Below are positions 8,854-17,810 of a DNA stretch of 19,779 nucleotides, one piece after another (within the stretch, counting starts at the first letter, position 1; the number at the start of each line of letters is the position of its first letter). The notes under the pieces were generated by a model that saw only the letters and a list, made by a program, of their open reading frames with translations, made no database searches and was not told the origin of the DNA. The stretch is from Methylococcaceae bacterium (GTDB taxonomy: Bacteria > Pseudomonadota > Gammaproteobacteria > Methylococcales > Methylomonadaceae), in assembly GCA_947505055.1 (NCBI GenBank), contig CANNLO010000056.1, positions 1 through 19,779 of the forward strand, read 5' to 3'. The position numbers and the translations under genes were made by a program.

Positions 8854-10342
8854 TTGTAATCAAGTTCGAAGGACTTTCTGTCAGACTCAAGAGGCACTCG
8901 GCTTAAGTGAAGATTCACAACTAAGTCCCGACGAAGGCCTCGTTTTCCTGAAATATCTGTTGTTGGAAAGCTTGGAAAGTGTTGAATTATCTTATTGGCG
9001 AATCAACTGGAGAAAGGATTCCGGTATTTCGCTGCGTTTGCGCTTGGAAGAGCGTCTAAGCGCGATTCAGTTTAATGGCTTACTCGAGCTTGAAACAGTT
9101 ATTGCCTGGAATTATTTTGAGCATTTATTGATTGCTAAATCCCAATGCCGTCAGCGACTCATTGATGTAACCATGGAAGCTATATTAAGCGAACCTTTGG
9201 CGCCGGAACTCTGTATTAAGCTTTCTGCGACTCCTCAACAGGAGTTGTCAGTAGCACTGCAAGGCACATGGAATCACGCGATAATATTTGCTTCACTGAT
9301 TTTCTTTACCCATGAGTTCTATCCTTTAGCCGTTGATGCCTTTGTGCATGATTCCGAGCGTTTTGGAAGACTGCGAACCAATGTTTTGGGCGCGCATGTC
9401 GACTGGCTTACTGAAAATGGGGCGCTTACGCGTATTATCTATCTGGATGTTGTTTCGGGACGGCTAATTGAAACGGAGCTGACTATTTCCTTGTTACCGG
9501 ATAGCGTTCAATTTCTTTGCCTAGGCAGACAGGAGCAAGAAATACATACGGCCATTTCACAGCGTATCAACAGTGTTCAGGTAAATCCCGCGTCAATTTC
9601 CCGGCTGGCTGACGATAAGGCTGTGACCTTGTCTGGTTGGGCTGTCATGGGTTTGGAAATACCTATTTATCAAGAAATTGCTGCCGGAGATTTGGACGCG
9701 GCGTTTTGCTTTCTGGATAGATTTGCCGAGATTGTGGTTAAGCCCAATCGCGGTACTGAAGGTGATCATGTTGAATTCTTTCGGTGTGACCAAACTCAGT
9801 CAAGGACAGCGCTGGAAAGTCATCTGAACTGTTGTTGGGAACAAGGAACTGCCCTGGTCCAGCAACGCCGGGATGGCATCTTGTTTTGGAATGCTGCTTC
9901 AGAGGCAACTCAGACCCTGGCGTTGCGCCTAAATGTCACTTTCAATGGTGAGCGCTATTGTCTGGAATCAGGCTATGCCCAATTGGGTGCAGATGAACAA
10001 CATCCAGCGGCTTGCGGTAGAGGTGGGAATATTGTTACTGTTGATGAAGCGCTTTCCTCTTTGACCTCCAGATTGGGAAAGCCTGTTCGGCTGCTTGCCA
10101 GTGATTGGCGAAGAATTCGTGACCAAGCAGAGCAGGCGGCCGTGCTTTTTAAAGGTTTATTGTTGGTAGGTCTGGATGTACTACTGGATTATGACGAACA
10201 CGGAAGCATCATTCCCGTATTTTTAGAAGCTAATCCCAGGCCAGCGGGCTTGAGTCATTCCAGGCTATTGACCGACGATCCTTTCAAACCGTCCCAGATT
10301 GGTGTAAGTCTTAATCTTTGGGATTGTTTGGGGCCACCTTGA
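8837..10342 (+). CDS. ATP-grasp domain protein (501 aa), partner of the giant protein
   Basis: The first ~240 residues are not recognised. The second half follows the ATP-grasp order. DDKAV (259-263) plus GLEIP (272-276) form the pre-ATP segment. VVKPNRGTEGD places Lys302 and a glycine-rich loop at 306-309. LVQQRR follows at the adenine-binding strand position, and then an LRLNVTFNGE strand. GRGGN lies at 394-398, Asp447 and Asp451 in GLDVLLD, and FLEANPRPAG has Glu464 and Asn466 as the expected metal ligands. Members of this superfamily join a carboxylate to an amine, thiol or similar group through an acyl-phosphate made from ATP. The substrate here is unknown. The ATG lies 17 nt inside the end of the giant gene with no nearby Shine-Dalgarno, so reinitiation or translational coupling is likely. 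No membrane segments are seen. Confidence 0.82.
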   Translation: MTSFPDCNQVRRTFCQTQEALGLSEDSQLSPDEGLVFLKYLLLESLESVELSYWRINWRKDSGISLRLRLEERLSAIQFNGLLELETVIAWNYFEHLLIAKSQCRQRLIDVTMEAILSEPLAPELCIKLSATPQQELSVALQGTWNHAIIFASLIFFTHEFYPLAVDAFVHDSERFGRLRTNVLGAHVDWLTENGALTRIIYLDVVSGRLIETELTISLLPDSVQFLCLGRQEQEIHTAISQRINSVQVNPASISRLADDKAVTLSGWAVMGLEIPIYQEIAAGDLDAAFCFLDRFAEIVVKPNRGTEGDHVEFFRCDQTQSRTALESHLNCCWEQGTALVQQRRDGILFWNAASEATQTLALRLNVTFNGERYCLESGYAQLGADEQHPAACGRGGNIVTVDEALSSLTSRLGKPVRLLASDWRRIRDQAEQAAVLFKGLLLVGLDVLLDYDEHGSIIPVFLEANPRPAGLSHSRLLTDDPFKPSQIGVSLNLWDCLGPP

Positions 10343-10383
10343 AAACTTTGAAATCTATACAACTTTTCACAAAGGATTTATAA

Positions 10384-11391
10384 GTGTTTATTGTAACTCG
10401 CTCATATCCACGCGCAGCTCTGGTTGGTAATCCTTCAGACGGCTACTTCGGAAAGACAATTGCTTTTGTGTTCAGAAACTTTCGAGCTGAGGTTGCTTTA
10501 TGGGAGTCTGATGAACTGGAGATTTTGCCTGACATTAGAGATTTGTTGGTCTACGCATCGATTGATAAGCTTGCTGAAGATATTCAGGTCCATGGCTATT
10601 ACGGGGGTGTCCGTCTTATCAAGGCAGCTATCAAGTGTTTTTTTGATTACTGTAAAGTTGAATCGATAGCAATTGATAAGAAAAATTTTACCCTGCGTTA
10701 TGACACTTCCATTCCGCAGCGATTAGGGTTGGCCGGTTCAAGTGCCATTATCACTGCTTGTATGCGGGCGCTTATGTTGTTTTATGTGGTGACAATTCCG
10801 AAACCGCAGTTGGCAAATCTCATTTTGTCTGCTGAATTGGTGGAACTTAAGATCGGGGCAGGGCTACAGGATCGAGTTGCTCAAGTCTATCAAGGACTGG
10901 TTTATATGGATTTTGATGCGGCAATGATGGAACATCAAGGTTACGGGAGTTATGAGTCGCTTGAAATAGAGCTCTTGCCTAATTTGTATATTGCCTATAG
11001 GACCGACTTGGCCGAGGGTTCTGAAGATACGCACAATGATCTTCGGGGTCGTTACAATCGCGGAGATAGAGAGGTACTTAAGGTGATGGAGAACTTGGCA
11101 GACTTGGCTGAGCAGGCAAAAACATTGGTCGTAGCAGGCCGAGGGTCTGAGATTGGCAGATTACTTGATCGCAATTTTGACTTGAGAAGAAGTATTTTGA
11201 ATATCAGTCAGGGAAATTTGCAAATGGTAGGTGCCGCAAGAAGCGTTGGAGCAAGTGCGAACTTTACCGGTTCCGGTGGTGCTATTATTGGAACTTATAC
11301 CGATGACACGATGTATGCATGCTTAAAAACAGCTTTATCGGCCATCGGGGTCAAGGTGATCAAACCAGAAATAACACCATCAGTAGACTAA
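10384..11391 (+). CDS. GHMP kinase, glucuronokinase-like (335 aa)
   Basis: This is a sugar-1-kinase of the GHMP superfamily. The GTG start has AAAGGA 7 nt upstream (10371-10376). The N-terminal motif is LVGNPSDGYFGKT (13-25), followed by GYYGGVRL (71-78). The phosphate-binding motif is PQRLGLAGSSAI (111-122), then AGLQDRVAQVYQGLVYMDF (159-177) and the C-terminal FTGSGGAIIG (294-303). From memory these blocks match plant glucuronokinase, which makes glucuronate-1-phosphate from free glucuronate and ATP, more closely than galactokinase or mevalonate kinase. NPSDxYFG, YYGGVRL and AGLQDRVAQVY are particularly diagnostic. The gene lies 41 nt after the ATP-grasp gene and probably ends the operon. 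Substrate identity is inferred: a uronic acid or related sugar is likely. No UDP-sugar pyrophosphorylase gene accompanies it in the window. Confidence 0.92.
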   Translation: MFIVTRSYPRAALVGNPSDGYFGKTIAFVFRNFRAEVALWESDELEILPDIRDLLVYASIDKLAEDIQVHGYYGGVRLIKAAIKCFFDYCKVESIAIDKKNFTLRYDTSIPQRLGLAGSSAIITACMRALMLFYVVTIPKPQLANLILSAELVELKIGAGLQDRVAQVYQGLVYMDFDAAMMEHQGYGSYESLEIELLPNLYIAYRTDLAEGSEDTHNDLRGRYNRGDREVLKVMENLADLAEQAKTLVVAGRGSEIGRLLDRNFDLRRSILNISQGNLQMVGAARSVGASANFTGSGGAIIGTYTDDTMYACLKTALSAIGVKVIKPEITPSVD

Positions 11392-11414
11392 AAATAAAAT
11401 CAGTCTTCAGGTTG

Positions 11415-11774
11415 TTAGTCTGATGATGCGGTCGGCTCTGTTTCTTTGGCTTCCTCAACGGTCCATAATTTTTCAAGCTGATAAAAGCCGCGTGCCTGTG
11501 CATTCATCGCATGAACAATCACATCACCTAAATCCAGTAACACCCAGTCTGAGCCAAGATCGCCTTCGATACCTAAAGGTCTGATACCGCTTTCTTTCAG
11601 TTTTTCTGCAACATAATCACATAAAGAGCGCAGATGACGGTCTGAAGTGCCGGTCACTACGACCATATAATCGGTAAAGCTGGTTTTGCCACGAACATCA
11701 AGTGTGGTGATGTTTTGTCCTTTGCGTTCATCCAAAACATCCAGGACGGTTTTTAAAATTTCTTCTACTTGCAT
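11415..11774 (-). CDS. rsfS: Ribosomal silencing factor RsfS (Iojap family)
   Basis: RsfS binds ribosomal protein uL14 on the 50S subunit and blocks joining with 30S when nutrients run low. At 119 residues it is a typical length. The Iojap core is complete: GQNITTLDVRGKTSFTDY, VVVTGTSDRHLRSL, GDLGSDWVLLDLGDVIVHAM and the FYQLEKLW ending. AGGA stands 6 nt before the ATG. The gene follows nadD by 26 nt in the proA-nadD-rsfS unit. This neighbourhood is common in gammaproteobacteria, usually with rlmH next, but here the unit ends against the convergent GHMP kinase gene with only 23 nt between the two stops. Confidence 0.97.
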   Translation of the reverse strand: MQVEEILKTVLDVLDERKGQNITTLDVRGKTSFTDYMVVVTGTSDRHLRSLCDYVAEKLKESGIRPLGIEGDLGSDWVLLDLGDVIVHAMNAQARGFYQLEKLWTVEEAKETEPTASSD

Positions 11775-11800
11775 TCAAATTCCTAGGGTAAATAATGAGA

Positions 11801-12439
11801 TCAATTCGTCTCGTAAAGCTTGTTTTTCTTAATATATTCTATGACAGCATCGGGCAATAAGTAAGCCGGATTTTTTTTGTTCGCAATCATGTTTCTGATT
11901 GCTGTTGCCGAAATATCCAGTTGAGTGATTTGCTCCATGAATAATTTTCCTGCAGTAGTTTGCGCCAACTCACCTTTGTCCTTAATCAATCGGTCTTTAA
12001 AAAAATCATCCATTTGCTGTGTTACAAAACCAGGTCGGGTCAGTACCACAATATTTGCATAGTCAAATAACTGCTGCCACTGATGCCAGTTTGTTAACTG
12101 TTTGAAAGCGTCACTGCCAATAAATAACAGTAAGGGCTCATCTTTTAAATCCTGCCGCAAAGACTTTAAGGTATCCACCATATACGAAGGAACTTCGCTG
12201 GATAAGCTGTGTCTGTCGAGTTCCCGTGTATCAATGGTTAGCTCCGTTTGATTCTTGATGGCTAACTGAAGCATTTGCAAACGGTTGTCAGTCGTTACGG
12301 ACGGTTGTTCGCGATGAGCTGGTTTAGCACATGGAATCAAGCGGACTTCAGTTAACTTGAAGCTATCTTTTACCTCAAGAGCTGAACGTAAATGACCGTA
12401 ATGTATCGGATCAAAGGTACCGCCAAAGATTCCAATCAT
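11801..12439 (-). CDS. nadD: Nicotinate-nucleotide adenylyltransferase
   Basis: NadD transfers AMP from ATP to nicotinate mononucleotide to form deamido-NAD in NAD synthesis. Its 212 residues are the usual size. The N-terminal GGTFDPIHYGH carries the nucleotidyltransferase HxGH motif at residues 13-16. The C-terminal ISATAIR (176-182) is the SxTxxR phosphate-binding motif. LLFIGSDAF and NIVVLTRPGF mark the central Rossmann strands. The ATG abuts the stop of proA directly (TAAATG), with an AGG 7 nt upstream inside proA, so the two genes are translationally coupled. Confidence 0.97.
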   Translation of the reverse strand: MIGIFGGTFDPIHYGHLRSALEVKDSFKLTEVRLIPCAKPAHREQPSVTTDNRLQMLQLAIKNQTELTIDTRELDRHSLSSEVPSYMVDTLKSLRQDLKDEPLLLFIGSDAFKQLTNWHQWQQLFDYANIVVLTRPGFVTQQMDDFFKDRLIKDKGELAQTTAGKLFMEQITQLDISATAIRNMIANKKNPAYLLPDAVIEYIKKNKLYETN

Positions 12440-13696
12440 TTACAGCCTGATATGACCGTCACCCAGAACGATATATTTTAATGAGGTCAACCCTTTCAAA
12501 CCCACCGGGCCTCGGGCATGCAATTTGTCGGTGCTGATACCGATCTCGGCTCCCAAGCCATATTCAAAACCGTCCGCGAAACGGGTAGATGCATTGACCA
12601 TTACCGAGCTGGAATCAACTTCCCGTAAAAAACGACGAGCCAAGGTGTAGTCTTCCGTCACAATAGCCTCGGTATGGCCGGAACTGTGTTGGTCAATGTG
12701 CGCAATCGCGTCCTCAATGCCATCTACAATTTTAATTGATAAGATGGGTGCCAGATATTCAGTATTCCAGTCTTCCTCAGTGGCTCTGAGGCAACCAGGA
12801 AGCAGAGAGCAAGTTTTCAGGCAGCCGCGTAACTCAACACCTTTTTGGCTATATTTTTCAGCTAATAAGGGCAGGACTATGGGTGCAATGCTTTCCGCTA
12901 TCAGCAAAGTCTCCATGGCATTACAAACTCCATAACGATGGGTTTTGGCATTGACGGCAATATTGACGGCCTTGTCTATATCGGCTTTATCATCGATATA
13001 GACATGACAAATACCATCCAGATGTTTAATCACAGGAATGGTTGCATCTTTTGAAATACGCTCGATCAGGCCTTTGCCGCCGCGTGGTACGATCACGTCG
13101 ACGTACTGATTCATGGTAATTAATTCGCCGACCGCAGCGCGATCTGCTGTCGCTACAATTTGCACGGCGTCCACCGGCAAACCTGCTGCTTCAAGTCCTT
13201 GGGCAATACATGCGGCAATGGCCTGATTGGAATGGATGGCTTCTGAGCCACCTCTTAAAATACAGGCATTTCCGGATTTCAGGCATAAAGCTGCCGCATC
13301 GACTGTCACATTGGGTCTGGATTCATAGATAATGCCGATCACACCTAAGGGTACGCGCATCTGACCGACCTGAATGCCGCTGGGTCGATAGCTTAAATCA
13401 GTGATTTCACCGACTGGATCTGCTAATGCTGCAACCTGTTTCAACCCTTCAACCATAGCCAGAATTCCAGCCGGGGTAAGTTCTAATCTGTCTAGCAATG
13501 CGGCATCTAGGCCGTTTTTTCTACCGGCCTCTAAATCTTTACTGTTTTCTGCAATTAGCAACGTCTGGCTATTCCCAATAACTTCGGCAATTTTCAGCAA
13601 AGCCAGGTTTTTTTTGCCAGACTCGGTGCGGCTTATTTCACGCCCTGCTTTTCTGGCTTTCTGACCAAGGGTGGTCATGTATACTTTAATGTCCAA
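12440..13696 (-). CDS. proA: Gamma-glutamyl phosphate reductase
   Basis: ProA reduces gamma-glutamyl phosphate with NADPH to glutamate semialdehyde, the second step of proline synthesis. At 418 residues it is full length. The aldehyde dehydrogenase-like fold shows [20 protein letters not shown] (114-133), [13 protein letters not shown], the catalytic Cys258 in [11 protein letters not shown], and the end motif [21 protein letters not shown] accept the TTG start because the residues it adds (DIKVYM) align with the N-terminus of other ProA proteins. The next ATG, six codons in, has no better ribosome-binding site. It is the first gene of the proA-nadD-rsfS unit. The proB partner is not in the window. 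Confidence 0.97.
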   Translation of the reverse strand: MDIKVYMTTLGQKARKAGREISRTESGKKNLALLKIAEVIGNSQTLLIAENSKDLEAGRKNGLDAALLDRLELTPAGILAMVEGLKQVAALADPVGEITDLSYRPSGIQVGQMRVPLGVIGIIYESRPNVTVDAAALCLKSGNACILRGGSEAIHSNQAIAACIAQGLEAAGLPVDAVQIVATADRAAVGELITMNQYVDVIVPRGGKGLIERISKDATIPVIKHLDGICHVYIDDKADIDKAVNIAVNAKTHRYGVCNAMETLLIAESIAPIVLPLLAEKYSQKGVELRGCLKTCSLLPGCLRATEEDWNTEYLAPILSIKIVDGIEDAIAHIDQHSSGHTEAIVTEDYTLARRFLREVDSSSVMVNASTRFADGFEYGLGAEIGISTDKLHARGPVGLKGLTSLKYIVLGDGHIRL

Positions 13697-13730
13697 GGCG
13701 CTCTCTTTAACTCTATGAATGTTTTGGCTA

Positions 13731-13760
13731 ATTATATCGCCTAATCAGATTTTTTGACAG
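13731..13760 (-). promoter_or_regulatory. Candidate sigma70 promoter of proA-nadD-rsfS
   Basis: On the minus strand a perfect TATAAT (13731-13736) is preceded by CTGTCA (13755-13760), a 4 of 6 match, at an 18-nt spacing. It lies about 35 nt upstream of the proA start codon. Confidence 0.45.
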
Positions 13761-13826
13761 ACTTTAAACATAACAACTATCGGATATTAAACAGTTTTAG
13801 CGGGTAGCTTGGATGCTGTACGTCTC

Positions 13827-14408
13827 TTAATCATGATCTTCGGAATTGATAACGGCTTTCCAGTGTTGACGTTGAAGTGCTCGCCGGTGTTGCCGCCAAA
13901 CCACAAAATAATAAACAAGGAGATATCCAGGAATCGCCATCGTCATTCCTAGTAGTGACGTACCCAGCCATAACGGCTGCATGGCATCCCATAAGGTAGT
14001 CGACATCAACAAAATCCCCTCTGACCAAGTCAGTCTGTCGAATTGCTGTAATAAAGTGTCAATCTCGGCGTAAGTTAAAGCTTTGCCTTGGTCTGGTAAT
14101 AAGTAGAGTCCGAACTTATAACCGCCATACCATATGGGTAAGGTGGTCAGTGGGTTTGAAATCCACGACCAAGGTATACTGGCTATAACACTGGCACTGA
14201 ATAGTCTGGCCAAAACAATGCTGATAAATGTTTGCCCAAATACCGGTAACGCAGAGCTGAAAATGCCACAGGCACTGCCCATGGCGATTCTATATGGTGT
14301 GTCATCAAGACTGATGATGCGACGCAGTAATTTCATAATGACGTGTTGCAAGCGACGCCCCCACCATTTATTCGTTTTCGGAGGGTCGCCAAAAATGTGT
14401 GGTTGCAT
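13827..14408 (-). CDS. DUF2062 family integral membrane protein
   Basis: The protein has 193 residues and several hydrophobic segments, roughly 38-70, 72-105 and 131-168, consistent with an inner-membrane protein. The segment DDTPYRIAMGSACGIFSSALP-FGQ (35-59) is typical of the DUF2062 domain, as is ISNPLTTLPIWYGGYKFG. The family's biochemical role is not established. The start is supported by GAGGAG 8 nt before the ATG. It stands alone between proA (130 nt upstream-strand gap) and ubiX (119 nt), on the same strand as both. The C-terminus is basic and Arg/Gln-rich and probably cytoplasmic. Confidence 0.85.
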   Translation of the reverse strand: MQPHIFGDPPKTNKWWGRRLQHVIMKLLRRIISLDDTPYRIAMGSACGIFSSALPVFGQTFISIVLARLFSASVIASIPWSWISNPLTTLPIWYGGYKFGLYLLPDQGKALTYAEIDTLLQQFDRLTWSEGILLMSTTLWDAMQPLWLGTSLLGMTMAIPGYLLVYYFVVWRQHRRALQRQHWKAVINSEDHD

Positions 14409-14527
14409 TGGATTTTGCTCCTCGAATAAAGCAAAGAACGTTATTACGCAGAACTAATACTAGCGCTTATGAATTGGTGGTAAAGTTTAGCCGGTCGATG
14501 GAACTCGGCATCCCTTGAGTGCTCAAA

Positions 14528-15109
14528 CTACTCAACCAGGCCTTGCCAAGGTGTATATAAACCTTCGACATTAACCCCGAACATATCCAAAACCCGACCA
14601 ACAGTTTCGTCAACCATTGCTGCCAACGAATCAGATTTGCTGTAAAAAGCAGGCATGGGCGGAAACATAATGCCACCCATTTCAGTCACGCTTGCCATAT
14701 TCCTGATATGCACCAGATTTAACGGAGTTTCGCGGGGCATCATCACTAATCGCCTGCGCTCTTTTAAAACGACATCCGCAGATCGTGAGATTAAATTATC
14801 GCCAAAACCATGGGCAACTGCTGCCAGCGTTTTCATGGAGCAGGGTGCGATAATCATACCTTCGGTTTTAAAACCACCGCTGGAAATGCTCGCGGCAATA
14901 TCATTAATGCCGTGTGTTACATCAGCCAGCTTCACCAATTCGGCACGTTTCATACCCATTTCGTAAGTAAGATTGACCACGCCGGCCGAAGAAATAATCA
15001 AATGCGTTTCCCATTGTTCCTGCGCCTGAAGGATTTGTAGCATCCTTACACCATAAACCGCGCCGGTTGCACCGGTCATGCCGATGATTAAACGTTTTTT
15101 TTGAGTCAT
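14528..15109 (-). CDS. ubiX: Flavin prenyltransferase UbiX
   Basis: UbiX joins dimethylallyl phosphate to reduced FMN to make prenylated FMN. This is the cofactor of UbiD-type decarboxylases, used in ubiquinone synthesis. It has 193 residues, near the usual length. Diagnostic segments are the N-terminal TGATGAVYGVRML flavin loop (GASG in many relatives), MIIAPCSMKTLAAVAHG, NLISRSADVVLKERRRLVMMPRETPL and GGIMFPPMPAFY. The start has GGA only 4-5 nt upstream, inside a small TTTTTCC-C-GGAAAAA palindrome. No ubiD is nearby. It is downstream of the Hsp70-like gene by 122 nt and is probably transcribed separately. Confidence 0.97.
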   Translation of the reverse strand: MTQKKRLIIGMTGATGAVYGVRMLQILQAQEQWETHLIISSAGVVNLTYEMGMKRAELVKLADVTHGINDIAASISSGGFKTEGMIIAPCSMKTLAAVAHGFGDNLISRSADVVLKERRRLVMMPRETPLNLVHIRNMASVTEMGGIMFPPMPAFYSKSDSLAAMVDETVGRVLDMFGVNVEGLYTPWQGLVE

Positions 15110-15231
15110 TTTTCCGGGAAAAAGATTAGGTTGAATTGCGTATTAGACTGGTTTTAAAAGACGAAGGGCGAAAGTTTGGAGATTCTTTGACAGTCTATTT
15201 ATTCGTATTCTATTTTTCTAACTGCAACAGT

Positions 15232-17142
15232 CTACTCCCTTTTCCTGACATCAAATTCAATTTTCCAGGAATTACCATCTTTTTGCGAAATAGCTTGTAA
15301 CTCCAGCGTACCGAGTTCAGTAACTGCCGCGCAAAGGCGTACCGGTACGATTTCACCGGGTTTGCGGGACTCTGCAGGCAAGGTGATCTCAATTTCATCC
15401 AGTTCAGATAACTCATCGTTATTCCAGTAAGTCAGCCGGGTTCCGACATTATCCTCACGGCGGGTATTAGAAGCAAAGAAACGAAATCTTACCGGTTCTC
15501 CAATGACCAAGCCGAATTCGTCGTCCTGCAATTCCTGCTGTGTTCCTTCTTCCATGCCGAATGGGGCAATACACAGTGCATGAATTTCTGGAGCCATACC
15601 AGGCACGGCGAGCATGGCACTTTCAACGCCAACATAATAGGAGGCTGCCGTGCCGCCTTTTATACGTACACCTTTGCCTTTACGAACATAGCCATAATAA
15701 GCTGCGCCACGAGCAACAGCAAGATCGAGGTCGGCTCCCATCAATAGCCGGGCTTCGGGGGCTTGTTCTGCCGCCAGCCACGAATTTAAAACTTCCAGTA
15801 AACGCACACCCAGAGAATCGGCTTTTAAAACGCCGCCATTAAACAAGACGGCAGTAGGATGCAGGAAGCTGGCGTGTTCTGGTAAGTTAATGTCGTCAAG
15901 TTCTGCTGTCGCACCCTGTTGTTTGGTCAGAAATGCAGCGAGGTGGCGAGTAATCCCGGCATCCTGCGCGTAAGGCAAACCGGCTGTTCTTAAACCGGTT
16001 CGAGCCCGACTAAGCGGTTTGTCACTCACGACAACCCTGGGCAGAAATCCTTCAACCAAAACTCTGTTAACTTCTTCACGGGTTAATTCGGTGCGCAAAG
16101 TTCCGCCAATTAACGAAGAGCCACGGCTCGCAACGACCAGTGGAATATTGTCAGCATCGGAATGATTGAAGATTTTTTCTTTGGCATCTCGGCAACTGTG
16201 GGTTAAAGCCTGAATCTGCCAGGGCTCCAGATGTTTACCGTCCTGTTCCAATTTGGCTTTAATCGTATAAGCCAAAGCCAAATCCATATTATCTCCACCC
16301 AACAGAATATGATCGCCAACCGCTACGCGAGTCAATTCAAGGCTTCCGTTTTGTTGAGTAACCGCGATTAATGATAAGTCGGTCGTTCCACCACCGACAT
16401 CGATCACCAAAATAATATCACCTACCTCAGCGTGATTTCGCCAGTCGCCATGACTTTTCTCGATCCAGCTGTATAACGCCGCCTGTGGTTCTTCCAGAAG
16501 AATGGCCTGTCCAAGACCCACGGCACGCGCCGCTTCGACTGTCAATTCACGGGCTGCAGGATCAAAAGAGGCTGGAACGGTAATGACGACATCTTGTTGT
16601 TCCAGAGGCGCGTCAGGATGCTGGTTTTGCCAGGCATCACGCAAATGTTGCAGATAAGCGGTAGTCGCCTGAAACGGAGAAACACGTTCGACTTCTTCGG
16701 GGGCTTCAGCGGGCAAAATGGGTTCTTTGCAATCGACTCCTGCATGGCATAACCAACTTTTGGCGCTGGAGACTAGGCGAATAGGGGTTTTACTACCCAT
16801 ATTACGGGCGATTTCACCGACCAGATGGTCAGGTTTCGCCGTCCAGGGTAAGGAAGTTGAACCTTCGGCAAGCTCAACCTCATGAGCCTGATATAAAAAC
16901 GAAGGCAACTGCAGTTTTTCTTCAACCGAGCCGGGAGACGTCAGTTGCGGAATCGCCATGACTTGTGGCGAAAATTGCTCGTCATCAATATCACTGACTT
17001 CAGCATAGGACAAGACGCAATGTGTAGTGCCTAAATCGATACCAACAGAATAGCGTGCGCCTTGTTTTGTTTCTACCGGCTTATTGTCTGCCAAGTCTTG
17101 CTGATTTGTTCCCGGCTGCATCAGATCAGACCAGTTATTCAT
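15232..17142 (-). CDS. Hsp70-family chaperone-like ATPase without lid
   Basis: At 636 residues, this is a DnaK-related ATPase outside the housekeeping DnaK, HscA and HscC groups. The actin-like nucleotide-binding domain is intact: GIDLGTT (34-40), VVITVPASFD (185-194), EEPQAALY (217-224), DVGGGTTDLS (248-257) and LGGDNMD (281-287). A beta-rich segment ends at the C-terminus in EFDVRKRE. The helical lid and EEVD-like tail of DnaK are missing. A ~30-residue hydrophilic extension precedes the ATPase. The gene overlaps the DUF2760 gene by 4 nt (ATGA), with GAGG 7 nt before the ATG, so the two products are probably made together and may work together. Client and partner are unknown. From memory, related loci often carry a second Hsp70-like gene, which is absent here. 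Confidence 0.9.
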   Translation of the reverse strand: MNNWSDLMQPGTNQQDLADNKPVETKQGARYSVGIDLGTTHCVLSYAEVSDIDDEQFSPQVMAIPQLTSPGSVEEKLQLPSFLYQAHEVELAEGSTSLPWTAKPDHLVGEIARNMGSKTPIRLVSSAKSWLCHAGVDCKEPILPAEAPEEVERVSPFQATTAYLQHLRDAWQNQHPDAPLEQQDVVITVPASFDPAARELTVEAARAVGLGQAILLEEPQAALYSWIEKSHGDWRNHAEVGDIILVIDVGGGTTDLSLIAVTQQNGSLELTRVAVGDHILLGGDNMDLALAYTIKAKLEQDGKHLEPWQIQALTHSCRDAKEKIFNHSDADNIPLVVASRGSSLIGGTLRTELTREEVNRVLVEGFLPRVVVSDKPLSRARTGLRTAGLPYAQDAGITRHLAAFLTKQQGATAELDDINLPEHASFLHPTAVLFNGGVLKADSLGVRLLEVLNSWLAAEQAPEARLLMGADLDLAVARGAAYYGYVRKGKGVRIKGGTAASYYVGVESAMLAVPGMAPEIHALCIAPFGMEEGTQQELQDDEFGLVIGEPVRFRFFASNTRREDNVGTRLTYWNNDELSELDEIEITLPAESRKPGEIVPVRLCAAVTELGTLELQAISQKDGNSWKIEFDVRKRE

Positions 17143-17786
17143 AGTTCAACCTCGGCGGGAGCAACAATTGCGGCATTATGTCCTTGGGTAAGCTTAGGTA
17201 GCTTGATGTCGGTGACTTGCCATCCTTTATGAATTAATGTTCCGGTAAACGGCGCTTTGCCAACAATATTGCCGGTCAAGCGCACCGCAGAGGCATCAAA
17301 TCCATCTTGCAAGGTGATTTTATTGCCTTCCTGCTCATTACGAATTGGTGCCAAAGTAAAGTGTTCATTAATGGCTTTATTGCAACCTTCATGAACGACA
17401 CGCGCGGCAATACCAATATCGGCATCATTAAAAGCTGTAATATCTTCCTTGATAAAATCAATAAAACGCGCTTCATTTTGCAATAAACTGAGTAGTTGCA
17501 GGGCTGCATCCGGGGTTGATTCTTTCAATACCACGGGTTCAGGCGCAGGGGCTTGAACAATTTTTTCAACTTCGATGATTTTCTCAATAATTTTGACTAC
17601 CGGCTCAGTCATGGGGACTGCAACTTGCTGAGTAGGTCTCTTTTTACAACGGCTCATGCTGATGACCATAACTAGCAATAACGCTATTAAAACCATTGCC
17701 AGGACGGCAACAGTTCCTGCGAGGCAAACATGCCATAAATCGAAAGTGGTGGGTTTCAAGGATAAATCGATTAAGTAAGAATTCAT
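17139..17786 (-). CDS. DUF2760 domain protein, membrane-anchored
   Basis: The protein has 215 residues. One N-terminal transmembrane segment (about 20-44, ending VISMSRCKKR) is followed by a linker rich in Glu, Pro and Val (50-85). The DUF2760 domain then covers ~90-210: ALQLLSLLQNEARFIDFIKEDI, DADIGIAARVVHEGCNKAI, VRLTGNIVGKAPFTGTLIHKGW. The domain's function is unknown. The basic residues after the membrane segment suggest that the domain faces the cytoplasm, where it could recruit the Hsp70-like ATPase encoded by the overlapping next gene. It lies 24 nt downstream of the small secreted-protein gene. Confidence 0.85.
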   Translation of the reverse strand: MNSYLIDLSLKPTTFDLWHVCLAGTVAVLAMVLIALLLVMVISMSRCKKRPTQQVAVPMTEPVVKIIEKIIEVEKIVQAPAPEPVVLKESTPDAALQLLSLLQNEARFIDFIKEDITAFNDADIGIAARVVHEGCNKAINEHFTLAPIRNEQEGNKITLQDGFDASAVRLTGNIVGKAPFTGTLIHKGWQVTDIKLPKLTQGHNAAIVAPAEVEL

Positions 17787-17810
17787 TACACGAGACTCTT
17801 TAAGTGGTTA

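Noticed and set aside
11385..11421. Inverted repeat AGACTAA/TTAGTCT spanning the stops of the GHMP kinase and rsfS genes
   Set aside because: The 23-nt loop and lack of a T-run on either side make a bidirectional terminator unconvincing; only 7 bp of pairing.
15110..15124. Palindrome TTTTTCC-C-GGAAAAA at the ubiX start
   Set aside because: Low complexity and short; it overlaps the ribosome-binding region and probably has no separate role.
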